From contig NZ_JAPDVG010000001.1 of NCBI RefSeq assembly GCF_026015625.1, positions 2,056,001-2,120,000 on the forward strand: a stretch of 64,000 bases of DNA. Direction: 5' to 3'. Origin of the DNA: Segatella copri (GTDB lineage Bacteria > Bacteroidota > Bacteroidia > Bacteroidales > Bacteroidaceae). Shown piece by piece: positions 18,512 through 26,038 of this stretch (its first letter is position 1; each line of letters begins with the position of its first letter). The translations under genes and the position numbers were made by a program. The notes beneath the pieces were generated by a model. It was given only the letters and a program-made list of their open reading frames with translations, searched no databases and was not told the DNA's origin.

Positions 18512-18859
18512 ATGGCAAAGCATTTAAATCCATTGGAAAAGGAGTTCTTGATTCGTAAGTTCAAGGGAAACTCCAAAGTTAAGCTCGGTGATTTCTGCAG
18601 GGCAAACAATGTCTCGGAAACTTCTTTTAAGAAGTGGCTGAAGCAATATGAAGAAGCAGGCATAGAGGGGTTGGCTCGTGCTGATGCTGAGATTGGGAAC
18701 ATACTTCCTGAGGGCATTGACAAAACCAAGGAGGGGTATAAGCGAGAAATCCTACGCTTGCGTATTGAGAATGAACGGCTCAAAAAAAAATATCTGGTGA
18801 GGCAGAACGAGGATGGGCAAACGGAGTATGTTCGTTTAAAAATGAAGAGTTCAAAATAG
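18512..18859 (+). CDS. IS3-family transposase OrfA
   Basis: A 115-residue DNA-binding protein starting at MAKHLNPLEKEFLIRKF, with a helix-turn-helix (GDFCRANNVSETSFKKWLKQY) and a C-terminal leucine-zipper-like helix (REILRLRIENERLKKKY). An in-frame ATG at 18458 would add 18 residues but lies inside the leader hairpin, so 18512, which has AAGGAAA before it, is preferred. The gene has a run of nine A at 18782-18790 where -1 frameshifting would create the OrfAB fusion transposase. Confidence 0.85.
   Translation: MAKHLNPLEKEFLIRKFKGNSKVKLGDFCRANNVSETSFKKWLKQYEEAGIEGLARADAEIGNILPEGIDKTKEGYKREILRLRIENERLKKKYLVRQNEDGQTEYVRLKMKSSK
18782..18790 (+). other. probable -1 programmed frameshift site
   Basis: Nine consecutive A lie in the OrfA frame as AAA AAA AAA. 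The -1 frame is open from here, reading ISGEAERGWANGV and on into OrfB without a stop. This is the usual IS3 way of making the active fusion. Confidence 0.65.
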
Positions 18860-19818
18860 TGGACATGCTATCGCACGAGTATCCTGTCAAGGATATCTGC
18901 AAGATGATGGGAGTAAGTCGGTCGGGGTATTACAAGTGGCTTAGAAGAGAGCCTTCATCCCGTGAGATCAATCGTGAGTTCATGGTGGGTGTGGTTGAGG
19001 ACATACACTCGGAACACCCAACACATGGCTACAGGTGGGTGGCGGCGTACATAAGAATCAATTTACAGTTGAGTATCAGCGACAATTTCTCTTATAAATG
19101 CTTCCAATATCTTGGTATTCAGTCACAAACGAGACACAAGATACATTACAAACCACGTAAGGTAAAGGATAAGTACCCCAACCTCATTTATTCCACGTGG
19201 GACACGGTAGACAGACCTCGACAAGTTATCGTCTCTGACATGACAGTCATCAAATACTCTTGGTTCTTCTTTGAGTTGACCATGTATTTCGATGTCTTTA
19301 CGAAAGAAATCCTAACGTGGCATGTGGCTGAGAGACGTGGACATAGAGACCAGTACATTGATGGGCTAAATGATGTCATCAACCTGTTGAAGGGCACAGA
19401 TGAGCCAACTGTTCTTCATACGGACCAAGGTAGCGTGTATGCTTCACTCGCCTATAATGAGCTGATAAAGGACACGTTGATTGTGAGGTCTATGTCCAGG
19501 GCAGGAAAGCCTACAGACAACCCTGTGAACGAATCCCTCAACGGATGGATAAAAGAGGAATTGTTCATAGACTTCAAGATTGAGACATGTAATTCAAGAG
19601 AGGAGTTCGAGGAGGCCTTGGACGCATACGTGGATTATTACAATGAGAAAAGACCATGTTGTGCTATCGGCTATGATACGCCAAATAATTACAGGAAGAG
19701 GTTTTATAAAGGGGAGCTTCCAAGAAAGGACACTTTTGGGAAGCGAGAGGCTAATGCTACACCGAAGTTCGTCACAGAACGGAAGAAAATGGCTGGAAAT
19801 GAGAAAAATAAAGAATAA
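18859..19818 (+). CDS. IS3-family transposase OrfB (DDE integrase)
   Basis: A 319-residue rve-type integrase with the DDE triad: Asp in VIVSDMTVIKY, Asp in VLHTDQGSVY and Glu in NPVNESLNGWIKEEL. The HTH_21 segment (GVSRSGYYKWLRRE) is at the N-terminus. OrfA ends and OrfB begins within TAGTG, overlapping by one base. Complete, so the element may still move. Confidence 0.92.
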   Translation: MDMLSHEYPVKDICKMMGVSRSGYYKWLRREPSSREINREFMVGVVEDIHSEHPTHGYRWVAAYIRINLQLSISDNFSYKCFQYLGIQSQTRHKIHYKPRKVKDKYPNLIYSTWDTVDRPRQVIVSDMTVIKYSWFFFELTMYFDVFTKEILTWHVAERRGHRDQYIDGLNDVINLLKGTDEPTVLHTDQGSVYASLAYNELIKDTLIVRSMSRAGKPTDNPVNESLNGWIKEELFIDFKIETCNSREEFEEALDAYVDYYNEKRPCCAIGYDTPNNYRKRFYKGELPRKDTFGKREANATPKFVTERKKMAGNEKNKE

Positions 19819-19968
19819 TGTTCACTTTTATAAAGAAAAACTTGCAAATATGGATGAGATTGTCTACTTTTGCAAATGAAAAGGAACGAAATTTGATAGA
19901 TATGTGTACTTTTAAAAATATAAATAATTAATAATCATTTTTTGTGTCCACTTTGGGGAACTGCTACA

Positions 19969-20344
19969 CTTGATCGCCCTTCTCGCCTTTCTCGCCCTGA
20001 GGACCACGAGCCAAGTTGTCTGTCTTTTTACCATTCTCATACCAGTAACCATCGGCACCGATAGTCCATGCAGTACCAGGAGCGCCATCCTTACCATTTG
20101 AAATAGTGACTGATTTTCCATCACTGAGCTTTACAGTAATACCATCACTAGTTTCTGTTACTCCGGTAACAAGACCACCACCCTTAATCAAATTCTGAAT
20201 GGTCTCAATTGCTTTTGCATTAGAATCAATCTGCTGTTGCAAATTACTAATGTCATCATCGTAGTCCTTACAAGAAGTAAATGTGCTTACCGAGGCAATT
20301 GTCAATGCACCCATAAGCAGCGCGCTAAAATACTTTCTTTTCAT
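19969..20344 (-). pseudogene. large surface lipoprotein with collagen-like stalk, 5' part (cut off by IS3)
   Basis: 125 codons from the true start at 20344: a lipoprotein signal peptide (SALLMGALTIASVSTFTSC, lipobox Cys about residue 25), KDYDDD, a short helical segment, and two beta motifs (GITVKLSDGKSVTISNGKDG and WTIGADGYWYENGKKT) like those in DUF4988 proteins, leading into Gly-X-Y repeats. The frame then enters the IS3 end. The first 95 bases are identical to the start of the right-locus gene, being part of the 333-bp inverted repeat. Confidence 0.82.
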
Positions 20345-20582
20345 ACGGTAATAATTTATAAAGTTATACGATTTTCCTAGCCTTTCGGCAGGAAGTTATT
20401 AATTAATTCTCTATATCGAATTAAGAGTTCCGTTTGATGAAAAGAGTCTGCACTCTTAGAAAAGTTCTTCGTTCTCTTTCAAAGGTCCTCTTAGAAAAGT
20501 TATTTTATCGTTCTTATATATCGTGTGGCTTTTTATCGCCACTCAGTTCTTATTGTTTTTGTGATATCTCCAGCCAGGAGAT
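20250..20582 (-). repeat. left arm of a 333-bp inverted repeat (shared leader and signal peptide)
   Basis: The minus strand here matches 28727-29059 on the plus strand over 333 bases with two mismatches (opposite 28880 and 28887) and no gaps. It covers 238 bases of leader and the first 95 coding bases. The match stops inside the codon after KDYDDD and, on the outer side, exactly at the end of a 17-bp palindrome. The arms enclose 8.1 kb with a tyrosine recombinase gene. Confidence 0.95.
20566..20582 (-). other. candidate recombinase crossover site, left
   Basis: A 17-bp palindrome with arms ATCTCC and GGAGAT and an asymmetric 5-base centre TGGCT. It is the outermost part of the inverted repeat; identity with the other locus ends at its edge. 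The same 17 bases, inverted, are at 28727-28743. Confidence 0.5.
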
Positions 20583-20593
20583 TTTTCATGTTG

Positions 20594-20624
20594 CAAATAT
20601 AAGTATATTTTTCGAAACTTGCAA
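20594..20624 (-). promoter_or_regulatory. consensus promoter of the left surface-protein operon
   Basis: Minus strand: TTG at 20622-20624, 20 bases, then TATATTTG at 20601-20594. Both elements and the spacing fit the Bacteroidota consensus. The promoter lies 12 bases outside the inverted repeat, in sequence unique to the left side, and transcription would begin about at the repeat edge. Confidence 0.7.
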
Positions 20625-20745
20625 GTTTTTGAGCATTTTTTTTTCAAAAAAGGCTAATTTTCTTATGTTTTTTATAAAATAGCCCCCATTTTGGGCTTCT
20701 AACCCGTCCATTTTCCCTGTTTTCCTCCATTTTGCCGATATAAAA

Positions 20746-20846
20746 CCTACACCTTATTATATATAGGGGAGATTGGCGGTCCTACACCTTATTATATATA
20801 GGAGCTTCATACAATTCGGAGGTTGGGTGCTAAAGAATAGGAAAGA
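20746..20846 (+). repeat. left 70-bp direct repeat beside the Abi gene, with an extra partial copy
   Basis: Bases 20777-20846 recur at 22047-22116 with two mismatches, so the Abi gene sits between direct repeats. A third partial copy, the 22 bases CCTACACC to TATATAGG, lies just before at 20746-20767. The surrounding 20345-21000 holds the left promoter and leader and otherwise AT-rich sequence with no gene. Confidence 0.85.
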
Positions 20847-21000
20847 GATAAAAAACAAAGCGATATTTTTAGAAACTTTTCTCCACTGACAAAACGTGAT
20901 TCTATGATCAGATTTGGCATTATTAAATATAAATATGTTAAAGAATCCACTTTAGAATGATTTTTCTTGCTAAAAAGTTTGTATTGTCAATGATTATTCG

Positions 21001-21008
21001 TACTTTTG
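21001..21008 (+). promoter_or_regulatory. -7 promoter element of the Abi gene and its leader RNA
   Basis: Plus-strand TACTTTTG. It is placed so that the transcript begins just before the structured leader at 21015-21071. Confidence 0.6.
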
Positions 21009-21014
21009 CAGCAA

Positions 21015-21071
21015 CAGAATCCGCCACGCTTCCCATTAGAACAGCGAACCAGGGCGGGTCTTTTGCTTTTT
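21015..21071 (+). ncRNA. structured leader RNA, candidate antitoxin RNA of the Abi module
   Basis: The short leader folds into two nested stems: ATCCGCC (21019-21025) with GGCGGGT (21053-21059), and inside it CGCT (21027-21030) with AGCG (21043-21046). It ends in a T-rich stretch (TCTTTTGCTTTTT) directly at the start codon. AbiF-type HEPN proteins, relatives of the Cas13 ancestor, are known to work with a small RNA encoded beside them; that this leader is such an RNA is inference. Confidence 0.45.
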
Positions 21072-21977
21072 ATGAGTACATTAAGATTATACACTAAGCA
21101 GGCTCTTTCTATTTCAGAACAAATAGAACTACTAAAAAGTAGAGGCTTAAATATTGCTGATTCATCCAAGACTGCAAAATTTCTTGGAGAGGTCAGTTAT
21201 TTTCGTTTTGTTCAATACCTTCGTCCAATGGAGGCAGATAAAACTTCACATCAATTTAAGCTTAATAGTAGATTTGAAGATGCCGTAGCTCTCTACAACT
21301 TTGATATGGAGTTGAGAGACTTGATGTTCAAAGCTATCCACCGATTAGAGATAGCTTTGCGCACAAAAATTATACAAGAGTTCTCATTGGAACATGGACC
21401 ATTTTGGTTCTTTGATACAAGCCTTGCTGATGACGAACATAAGTTTATTGAGAATATGAACTCCATAGACAGAGAGCTTCAACGTAGTAAAGAGGACTTT
21501 ATCAAGGAGCATAGGCGCAACTATGACAAGCCAATTTTCCCACCAGCATGGAAAACTCTTGAACTGGCATCTTTCGGTACGCTTTCAAAACTCTATTACA
21601 ATTTCTGTGACAAGAAATTGAAGAAGCGTGTAGCTCGTCAGTTCAATCTTCCTCAGCATGAGGTATTGGAAAGCTGGATGCGTAGCGTAACTGTCTTGAG
21701 AAACTGTTGCGCTCACCACTCACGCCTCTGGAACCGTTATCTTTCTACAGCTCCTCAAATGAGCGCTTCTTTACGTGGTGCATGGGTGAACATAGAAGGT
21801 GTAGATGCAAACAAAGTATATGCTATAGCCTGTTGTATTGCATATTGGCTTGATTCCATGGGATACGGCTTGGACTTCAAGAACAAGCTCAAATCCTTAC
21901 TCGCTTCTTATTCACAGGTAGATCCGACAGCTATGGGTTTTCCTGAAAATTGGATTTCCGAGCCCCTATGGAGATAA
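21072..21977 (+). CDS. Abi_2 family (AbiD/AbiF-like) HEPN protein
   Basis: A 301-residue cytoplasmic protein starting at MSTLRLYTKQALSISEQIEL. It matches Abi_2 proteins: the LLKSRGLNI start, FLGEVSYFRFVQYLRP, DMELRDLMFKAIHRLEIALR and the WMRSVTVLRNCCAHHSRLWNR motif. The last holds the HEPN ribonuclease signature R-N-x3-H (RNCCAH). Lactococcal members abort phage infection, and AbiF relatives are RNA-guarded toxins. An upstream in-frame start would include the leader RNA and was rejected. The gene has its own promoter and terminator and lies between 70-bp direct repeats, so it looks like a self-contained defence module acquired by the switch region. Confidence 0.85.
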   Translation: MSTLRLYTKQALSISEQIELLKSRGLNIADSSKTAKFLGEVSYFRFVQYLRPMEADKTSHQFKLNSRFEDAVALYNFDMELRDLMFKAIHRLEIALRTKIIQEFSLEHGPFWFFDTSLADDEHKFIENMNSIDRELQRSKEDFIKEHRRNYDKPIFPPAWKTLELASFGTLSKLYYNFCDKKLKKRVARQFNLPQHEVLESWMRSVTVLRNCCAHHSRLWNRYLSTAPQMSASLRGAWVNIEGVDANKVYAIACCIAYWLDSMGYGLDFKNKLKSLLASYSQVDPTAMGFPENWISEPLWR

Positions 21978-22046
21978 CTTTACAGACTCAAAAACAAGTT
22001 AGTCTGTCGGCAGTGAACTTTTCACTATCGACTGCTTTTTAATTAA

Positions 22047-22116
22047 CGGCCCTACACCTTATTATATATAGGAGCTTCATACAATTCGGAGGTTGGGTGC
22101 TTAAGAATAGGAAAGA
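22047..22116 (+). repeat. right 70-bp direct repeat beside the Abi gene
   Basis: Same orientation and 68 of 70 bases identical to 20777-20846. The two copies bracket a 1.2-kb module holding the Abi gene. Confidence 0.88.
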
Positions 22117-22136
22117 AGTATAATATTTCAAAGAGG

Positions 22137-22168
22137 GTGTGTCATCAGTCCATGACGCACTTTCTTTT
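22137..22168 (+). terminator. probable terminator after the Abi gene
   Basis: GTGTGTCAT, six-base loop, ATGACGCAC, then TTTCTTTT. It lies 160 bases after the stop codon, beyond the direct repeat. Confidence 0.6.
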
Positions 22169-22240
22169 ACCTTTAATAAAGGCTGGACAGTAAGCCCCGA
22201 GCGCCTAACAGACTAGCGAGTCGTATTACACCAAGCCGCC

Positions 22241-22438
22241 TCATTCTGATAACTCAAGTGCTTCATTCAGCTAACAGAGCTACTTCGTTCAGCCAACGCA
22301 GCCATATTATTCAGCCAATGAAATTGACTCTTCCACCCAACGAAGTCGAATCTTTAACCCAGCGCAGTCGAATCTTCCGCCCAGCGCAGTCGTATCTTTA
22401 ACCCAACGCAGTCATATCTATCGACTCAATGAAACGTA
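22241..22438 (+). repeat. nine degenerate 22-bp tandem repeats upstream of the recombinase
   Basis: Nine consecutive units, each exactly 22 bases; the best conserved (22329-22416) follow TCTTyynCCCArCGmAGTCGwA. There are no spacers. Units further out are more diverged, and one degenerate unit may precede 22241. With the Abi terminator this array fills the gap 21978-22560. A second array with the same period lies behind the recombinase. Confidence 0.85.
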
Positions 22439-22565
22439 TGAACTTGTTAAATGACGTACATGATTTCATCTACTTACTTAAACAGGCTGCCCATTATACC
22501 TTATCATATATACTGGCATTGATGTGAATATCGGAAAAAGCTTTGGGTAATCCAGAGATTAATCG

Positions 22566-22573
22566 TAACTTTG
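22566..22573 (+). promoter_or_regulatory. -7 promoter element of the recombinase gene
   Basis: Plus-strand TAACTTTG, 63 bases before the ATG at 22636. It rules out translation from the earlier in-frame ATG at 22543. Confidence 0.6.
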
Positions 22574-22635
22574 TTGGCTGTTTACTAATTTGTTATACAA
22601 CAAAGCACTTCATTCAACATAATATTCACATAAAA

Positions 22636-23682
22636 ATGATACTAAGAATAGAAATTCCACAGGAACTTATTCGGCAAGATGCAGAAATCGTCATCAAAGT
22701 AAACAACAGAAACAATGCACTGGGATATGTCATAGAGAATGGTAGCGAACATGATGCGCTGCAAATAGCCAAAGAAGATACGAATGTCTGTCCGATGCTG
22801 AGCGAATATGTCAGGGAACTCACCCAGCGATTCTACAAGAATGGCAAATACCGGTCTGCCGATATATATATGTGCACCTTGCGCAGTTTCATGAGATTCC
22901 GGAAAGAGAAAGACCTGCTGATTAGCCAACTCGACAGCCTCATCATGGAAGATTACGAGAGTTATCTGAGAAAGAACGGTCTCACGCTGAATACCATCTC
23001 TTTTTACATGAAGCGTCTCCGAGCTATCTACAACAAAGCCCTGGAGCAATATGGGCTGGAAGACCGCAAACCCTTCGCCCACTCTTTCACCAAGAACCCT
23101 CCGACTGCCAAAAGAGCACTTACAGCGGAAAACATCCATCAGATAGTCGCTGCAACAACCGTCACCGAGGAGGAAACGCTGGCGAGAGATCTATTCCTCT
23201 TCAGTTTCTATACCCGAGGCATGTCGTTCGTAGATATCGCCTTTCTTGAAAAGGGAAGCATCAAGGACGGGCAACTTATATACAAGAGAAAGAAAACGGG
23301 TAAAGAACTGAGAGTAGCATGGCGCCCCTGCATGCAAGAGATTGCAGACCGCCACCCTTCACTCGACGGCAAACATCTGCTGGGCATTGTTAACCAGAAT
23401 ATAGTCACCGATGTCAGGAAACAGTATCACTACCGCCAATGTAGGGTGAACAAGGCATTGCAGAAGTTTGCCCGGCGCATCGGCATGCCGATGAAAGTAA
23501 CGATGTACTGCGCCCGTCACTCCTGGGCTACCATCGCCAAGGAGAAGAACATCCCCATCAGCGTGATAAGTGACAGCATGGGGCACAACTCAGAGAAAAT
23601 CACGCGCATCTATCTGAAAAGTATCAATGACGATGTGATAGACAGATACAACGATATGCTTATCGAAGCTATCAGTATATGA
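22636..23682 (+). CDS. tyrosine site-specific recombinase (Bacteroides invertase-like)
   Basis: A 348-residue phage-integrase-family protein starting at MILRIEIPQELIRQD. The SAM-like DNA-binding domain covers about residues 60-165 (YIC-type TLRSFMRFRKEKD, LTLNTISFYMKRLRAIYNKA), then the catalytic domain: Arg in FYTRGMSFVDIAFL, Lys in YKRKKTGKELRV, the box YCARHSWATIA, His in DSMGHNSEKIT and the nucleophile Tyr in RIYLKSI. In the usual HxxR box the first His is Tyr (YxxR), which I recall from the Tsr invertases that switch surface genes in Bacteroides. It lies between two arrays of 22-bp repeats and inside the 333-bp inverted repeat, so it is the natural candidate for inverting the segment. 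Confidence 0.92.
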   Translation: MILRIEIPQELIRQDAEIVIKVNNRNNALGYVIENGSEHDALQIAKEDTNVCPMLSEYVRELTQRFYKNGKYRSADIYMCTLRSFMRFRKEKDLLISQLDSLIMEDYESYLRKNGLTLNTISFYMKRLRAIYNKALEQYGLEDRKPFAHSFTKNPPTAKRALTAENIHQIVAATTVTEEETLARDLFLFSFYTRGMSFVDIAFLEKGSIKDGQLIYKRKKTGKELRVAWRPCMQEIADRHPSLDGKHLLGIVNQNIVTDVRKQYHYRQCRVNKALQKFARRIGMPMKVTMYCARHSWATIAKEKNIPISVISDSMGHNSEKITRIYLKSINDDVIDRYNDMLIEAISI

Positions 23683-23719
23683 GAGGGAGGTAGAGTTTTT
23701 CCGCCAACGATGCTGGAGA

Positions 23720-23807
23720 AATTACGTCACGACGTAGCAGTAGCTACGTCACGACGTAACAACAACTACGTCCCGACGCAGTGACAGCTACGTCGTGACG
23801 CAGTTTC
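23720..23807 (+). repeat. four 22-bp tandem repeats downstream of the recombinase
   Basis: Four exact 22-base units, each with a near-palindrome: TACGTCACGACGTA, then CTACGTCACGACGTA, CTACGTCCCGACGCAG and CTACGTCGTGACGCAG. The 22 bases just before (23698-23719, TTTCCGCCAACGATGCTGGA) resemble a unit of the upstream array. Same period as 22241-22438, two helical turns. Confidence 0.88.
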
Positions 23808-23824
23808 AGGAGCATCCTGCCCAA

Positions 23825-25725
23825 ATCGGGTAGGAGGTAAATGTTACTCATAAGAGGCATTTACCTCCTACTTTCGCATTCACCGACCTCCCACACCACC
23901 GTACTTGCGGTTCCGCATACGGCGGTTCCTACTTTGGGTGCCATTCGAGATACGAACCCATCAGCGTGACATACCCTGTCTTACGAAGACTATCATTGCT
24001 GATAGCCATTTTCAAAATAGGACTGTCTGCTACACGCCAATACCCAAGACGGCTGTTGCCCCACATATAGGCTTGGTATTTATCTATACCACACCTTACA
24101 AGGTTGGCAATCCTCGTCTTGACTCTCTTCCAAGACTTCCATATACACATGCGTATTCGTCTGCGCAGCCATTTGTCCGTTTCAAGGAGCAGTTGCTTCA
24201 TATTTGCAAGATGATAGTACCCCACCCATCCTCGTATGTATTCCTCTAGCTTTTGCTTCCATTTTTCATATCCCCATCCATTGCTCCGATTCGTAAGTTC
24301 CTTTAGTTTGGCTTTCATCTTTGCTTTGGATTTGGGATGCACAGTCAGTTGGCATTTGCCTTTGGATACATAGAAGGAGTAGCCGAGGTATTTCACACCA
24401 CGCACATACGAGACGACCGTCTTCTCCTTGTTCACCTTGAGGTATAGTTTACCTTCTATGAACTTGGTGATGGACTCCTTGACTCGCATTGCTGCTCGCT
24501 TGGACTTACAAAATATCATTGAGTCATCGGCATAACGAACAAAGGGGAGACCTCTGCGTTCGAGTTCCTTGTCCAACTCGTTGAGCATGATGTTGCTCAG
24601 CAGTGGACTCAACGGTCCTCCTTGGGGAGTTCCCTCCTCACTTGCCTCGAACAAGCCCTTGTTTATCACACCGCTGCGAAGATATTTGTGTATAAGGCTG
24701 ACAACCCTCCCATCCTTGATGGTTCGGCTTAGGATTTCTATGAGTTTGCTATGACTCACCGTGTCGAAGAAGCGTTCCAAGTCTAAATCGACAACGTATA
24801 TATAGCCATTGTCGATTATCTTCTGCGCTCCCCTAAGTGCATCGTGGCATCTTCGCCTTGGGCGGAAGCCGTAACTTCGTGACGAGAACTGTCGCTCATA
24901 GATGGGTGTCAAGGTTTGGTTGATGGCTTGTTGCACCAATCGGTCAACCACGGTGGGGATGCCCAACAGACGCTTCTTGCCATTGTCCTTCGGTATCTCT
25001 ACTCGACGGACTGGGTTCGGACGGTATGAACCGTCCTGCAAGGAACGTATCAGAGAATCCTTGTTAGCCAAGAGCCAAGGGAGGAGTTCCTCACAAGACA
25101 TCTTGTCGATACCGCCGCATCCCTTGTTGCGAACCACCGCTTTGTAGGCTTGGTTCAGGTTATCGGGACTAAGGATTCGCTCCAACAAGTGCTCCTTGTC
25201 GAATGGTACTTCCACGATGTTGTCTTCACACATCCACATGAAAGTCTGCGCTCCCCCATACCATTCGGATTCCGTCCTAGCTCTTTGGGGGCAGCCATTA
25301 ACTTTTGCCAATGTTTTCTGCGTTCTTACTTTCATAAGGTATGTTTCAATTACTATCGTTTAATATAGGTTCTGTCCTTCATGCGCTATATCGAAAAGCA
25401 CACTACTATGACATCTGCTGACTTCTCACGGCTAGCTTTACTCCTTGCCTTTCGCAACATAGCTATTCGACAAGTCCGGGAGACCTCCTCGGATAAGGGC
25501 ATTGTCTTTCCATCTTATACCCACTTCATTTACACCAACCGTTCCGAATAGCTATGGGACTTTGATTTGTATAGCAATCTAATCCACGGTCATATGCCTT
25601 GTATGAAGTTTCTGTACGTTAGGTCAGATGTTTGCCGCCGGCTTCTTTCAGATTCCAACTCACGATGGACACCCTTGCCATTGGCTAGGTAATTCCCGCT
25701 ATTAGGGCTTACTAGGGACTTGCAC
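23825..25725 (-). mobile_element. group II intron
   Basis: A 1.9-kb retroelement on the minus strand. It begins about 25725 with GTGCAAGTCCC, has about 390 bases of structured 5' RNA domains without coding capacity (25336-25725), the reverse transcriptase gene, domain V (23895-23927, ACCGCCGTATGCGG with its partner GTACGGTGGT) and a long domain VI stem (GTAGGAGGTAAATG with CATTTACCTCCTAC), ending about 23825 in CCCGAT. It separates the recombinase gene from its terminator. End points are estimated from motifs. Confidence 0.8.
23929..25335 (-). CDS. ltrA: group II intron reverse transcriptase/maturase
   Basis: A 468-residue reverse transcriptase with the blocks GIDKMSCEEL, RRVEIPKDNGKKRLLGIPTV, SYGFRPRRRCHDAL, YVVDLDLERFFDTVSH, GTPQGGPLSPLLSNIML and the catalytic FVRYADDSMIF, followed by the GIIM-type maturase domain (LRRRIRMCIWKSWKRVKTR). 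No HNH endonuclease domain is visible at the C-terminus, which ends SYLEWHPK. It assists splicing and retrohoming of the intron that carries it. Domain V starts just two bases after the stop codon. Complete length, no frameshift. Confidence 0.93.
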   Translation of the reverse strand: MKVRTQKTLAKVNGCPQRARTESEWYGGAQTFMWMCEDNIVEVPFDKEHLLERILSPDNLNQAYKAVVRNKGCGGIDKMSCEELLPWLLANKDSLIRSLQDGSYRPNPVRRVEIPKDNGKKRLLGIPTVVDRLVQQAINQTLTPIYERQFSSRSYGFRPRRRCHDALRGAQKIIDNGYIYVVDLDLERFFDTVSHSKLIEILSRTIKDGRVVSLIHKYLRSGVINKGLFEASEEGTPQGGPLSPLLSNIMLNELDKELERRGLPFVRYADDSMIFCKSKRAAMRVKESITKFIEGKLYLKVNKEKTVVSYVRGVKYLGYSFYVSKGKCQLTVHPKSKAKMKAKLKELTNRSNGWGYEKWKQKLEEYIRGWVGYYHLANMKQLLLETDKWLRRRIRMCIWKSWKRVKTRIANLVRCGIDKYQAYMWGNSRLGYWRVADSPILKMAISNDSLRKTGYVTLMGSYLEWHPK

Positions 25726-25762
25726 CCATTAGACAATGCTCATGCCGAGCATACTATCAAGT

Positions 25763-25795
25763 AAGGCTCTTTTGAAGTTCGAAAGAGCCTTTTTT
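25763..25795 (+). terminator. rho-independent terminator, probably of the recombinase gene
   Basis: AAGGCTCTTT, nine-base loop, AAAGAGCCTT, then TTTT. It is on the plus strand just beyond the group II intron, 2.1 kb from the recombinase stop codon; without the intron it would be about 180 bases away. The rest of 25796-25984 is AT-rich with no convincing gene. Confidence 0.75.
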
Positions 25796-26038
25796 GAATC
25801 TAAAGTAAGCCTCACTTCCATTTTTGGTGAAAAAAAAACGAAAAAAGGGGCTATATTGAACGCAAAAACCTTGTTTTGTTCAGTCGATGCACCAAGCGTT
25901 ACAATGAATAGAAAAACAAAAAGCAAACAAGAAACACCTGAATATCAGCTAATTATGCCTATTTTGGCATACCTGGGGTGTGGCAATAGGTGGTAAGCGG
26001 CTCCGCATTTATACCTTGCCCTTTATCGTAAAAGTTCT

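Larger units (their letters stand above)
18336..19968 (+). mobile_element. IS3-family insertion sequence
   Basis: A 1633-bp element runs from TGCTGCCCC at 18336 to GCTACA at 19968. Its ends are imperfect inverted repeats sharing GT(A/G)GACACA about 17-26 bases in, and start with TG and end with CA as usual for IS3. A 3-bp duplication CTT is seen on both sides (18333-18335 and 19969-19971). It encodes OrfA and OrfB with a frameshift site between, and sits in the collagen-like part of the left lipoprotein gene. Confidence 0.88.

Noticed and set aside
20434..20682. An 82-codon plus-strand frame across the left leader
   Set aside because: It runs antisense through the promoter and leader shared by both surface loci and has no homologue features.
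22241..22438. Possible CRISPR array (regular short repeats)
   Set aside because: The 22-bp units follow each other without spacers, the units themselves vary, and no cas genes are near.
22543..22635. N-terminal extension of the recombinase by 31 residues
   Set aside because: A consensus -7 promoter element at 22566-22573 lies inside the extension, so the transcript starts after it.
23720..23807. Possible CRISPR array or multi-hairpin terminator behind the recombinase
   Set aside because: No spacers and no T-run; the palindromes are strictly periodic, which fits protein binding sites better.
25736..25996. An 86-codon plus-strand frame before IS66
   Set aside because: It begins in the terminator hairpin and group II intron flank and is cut by IS66; the composition is non-coding.
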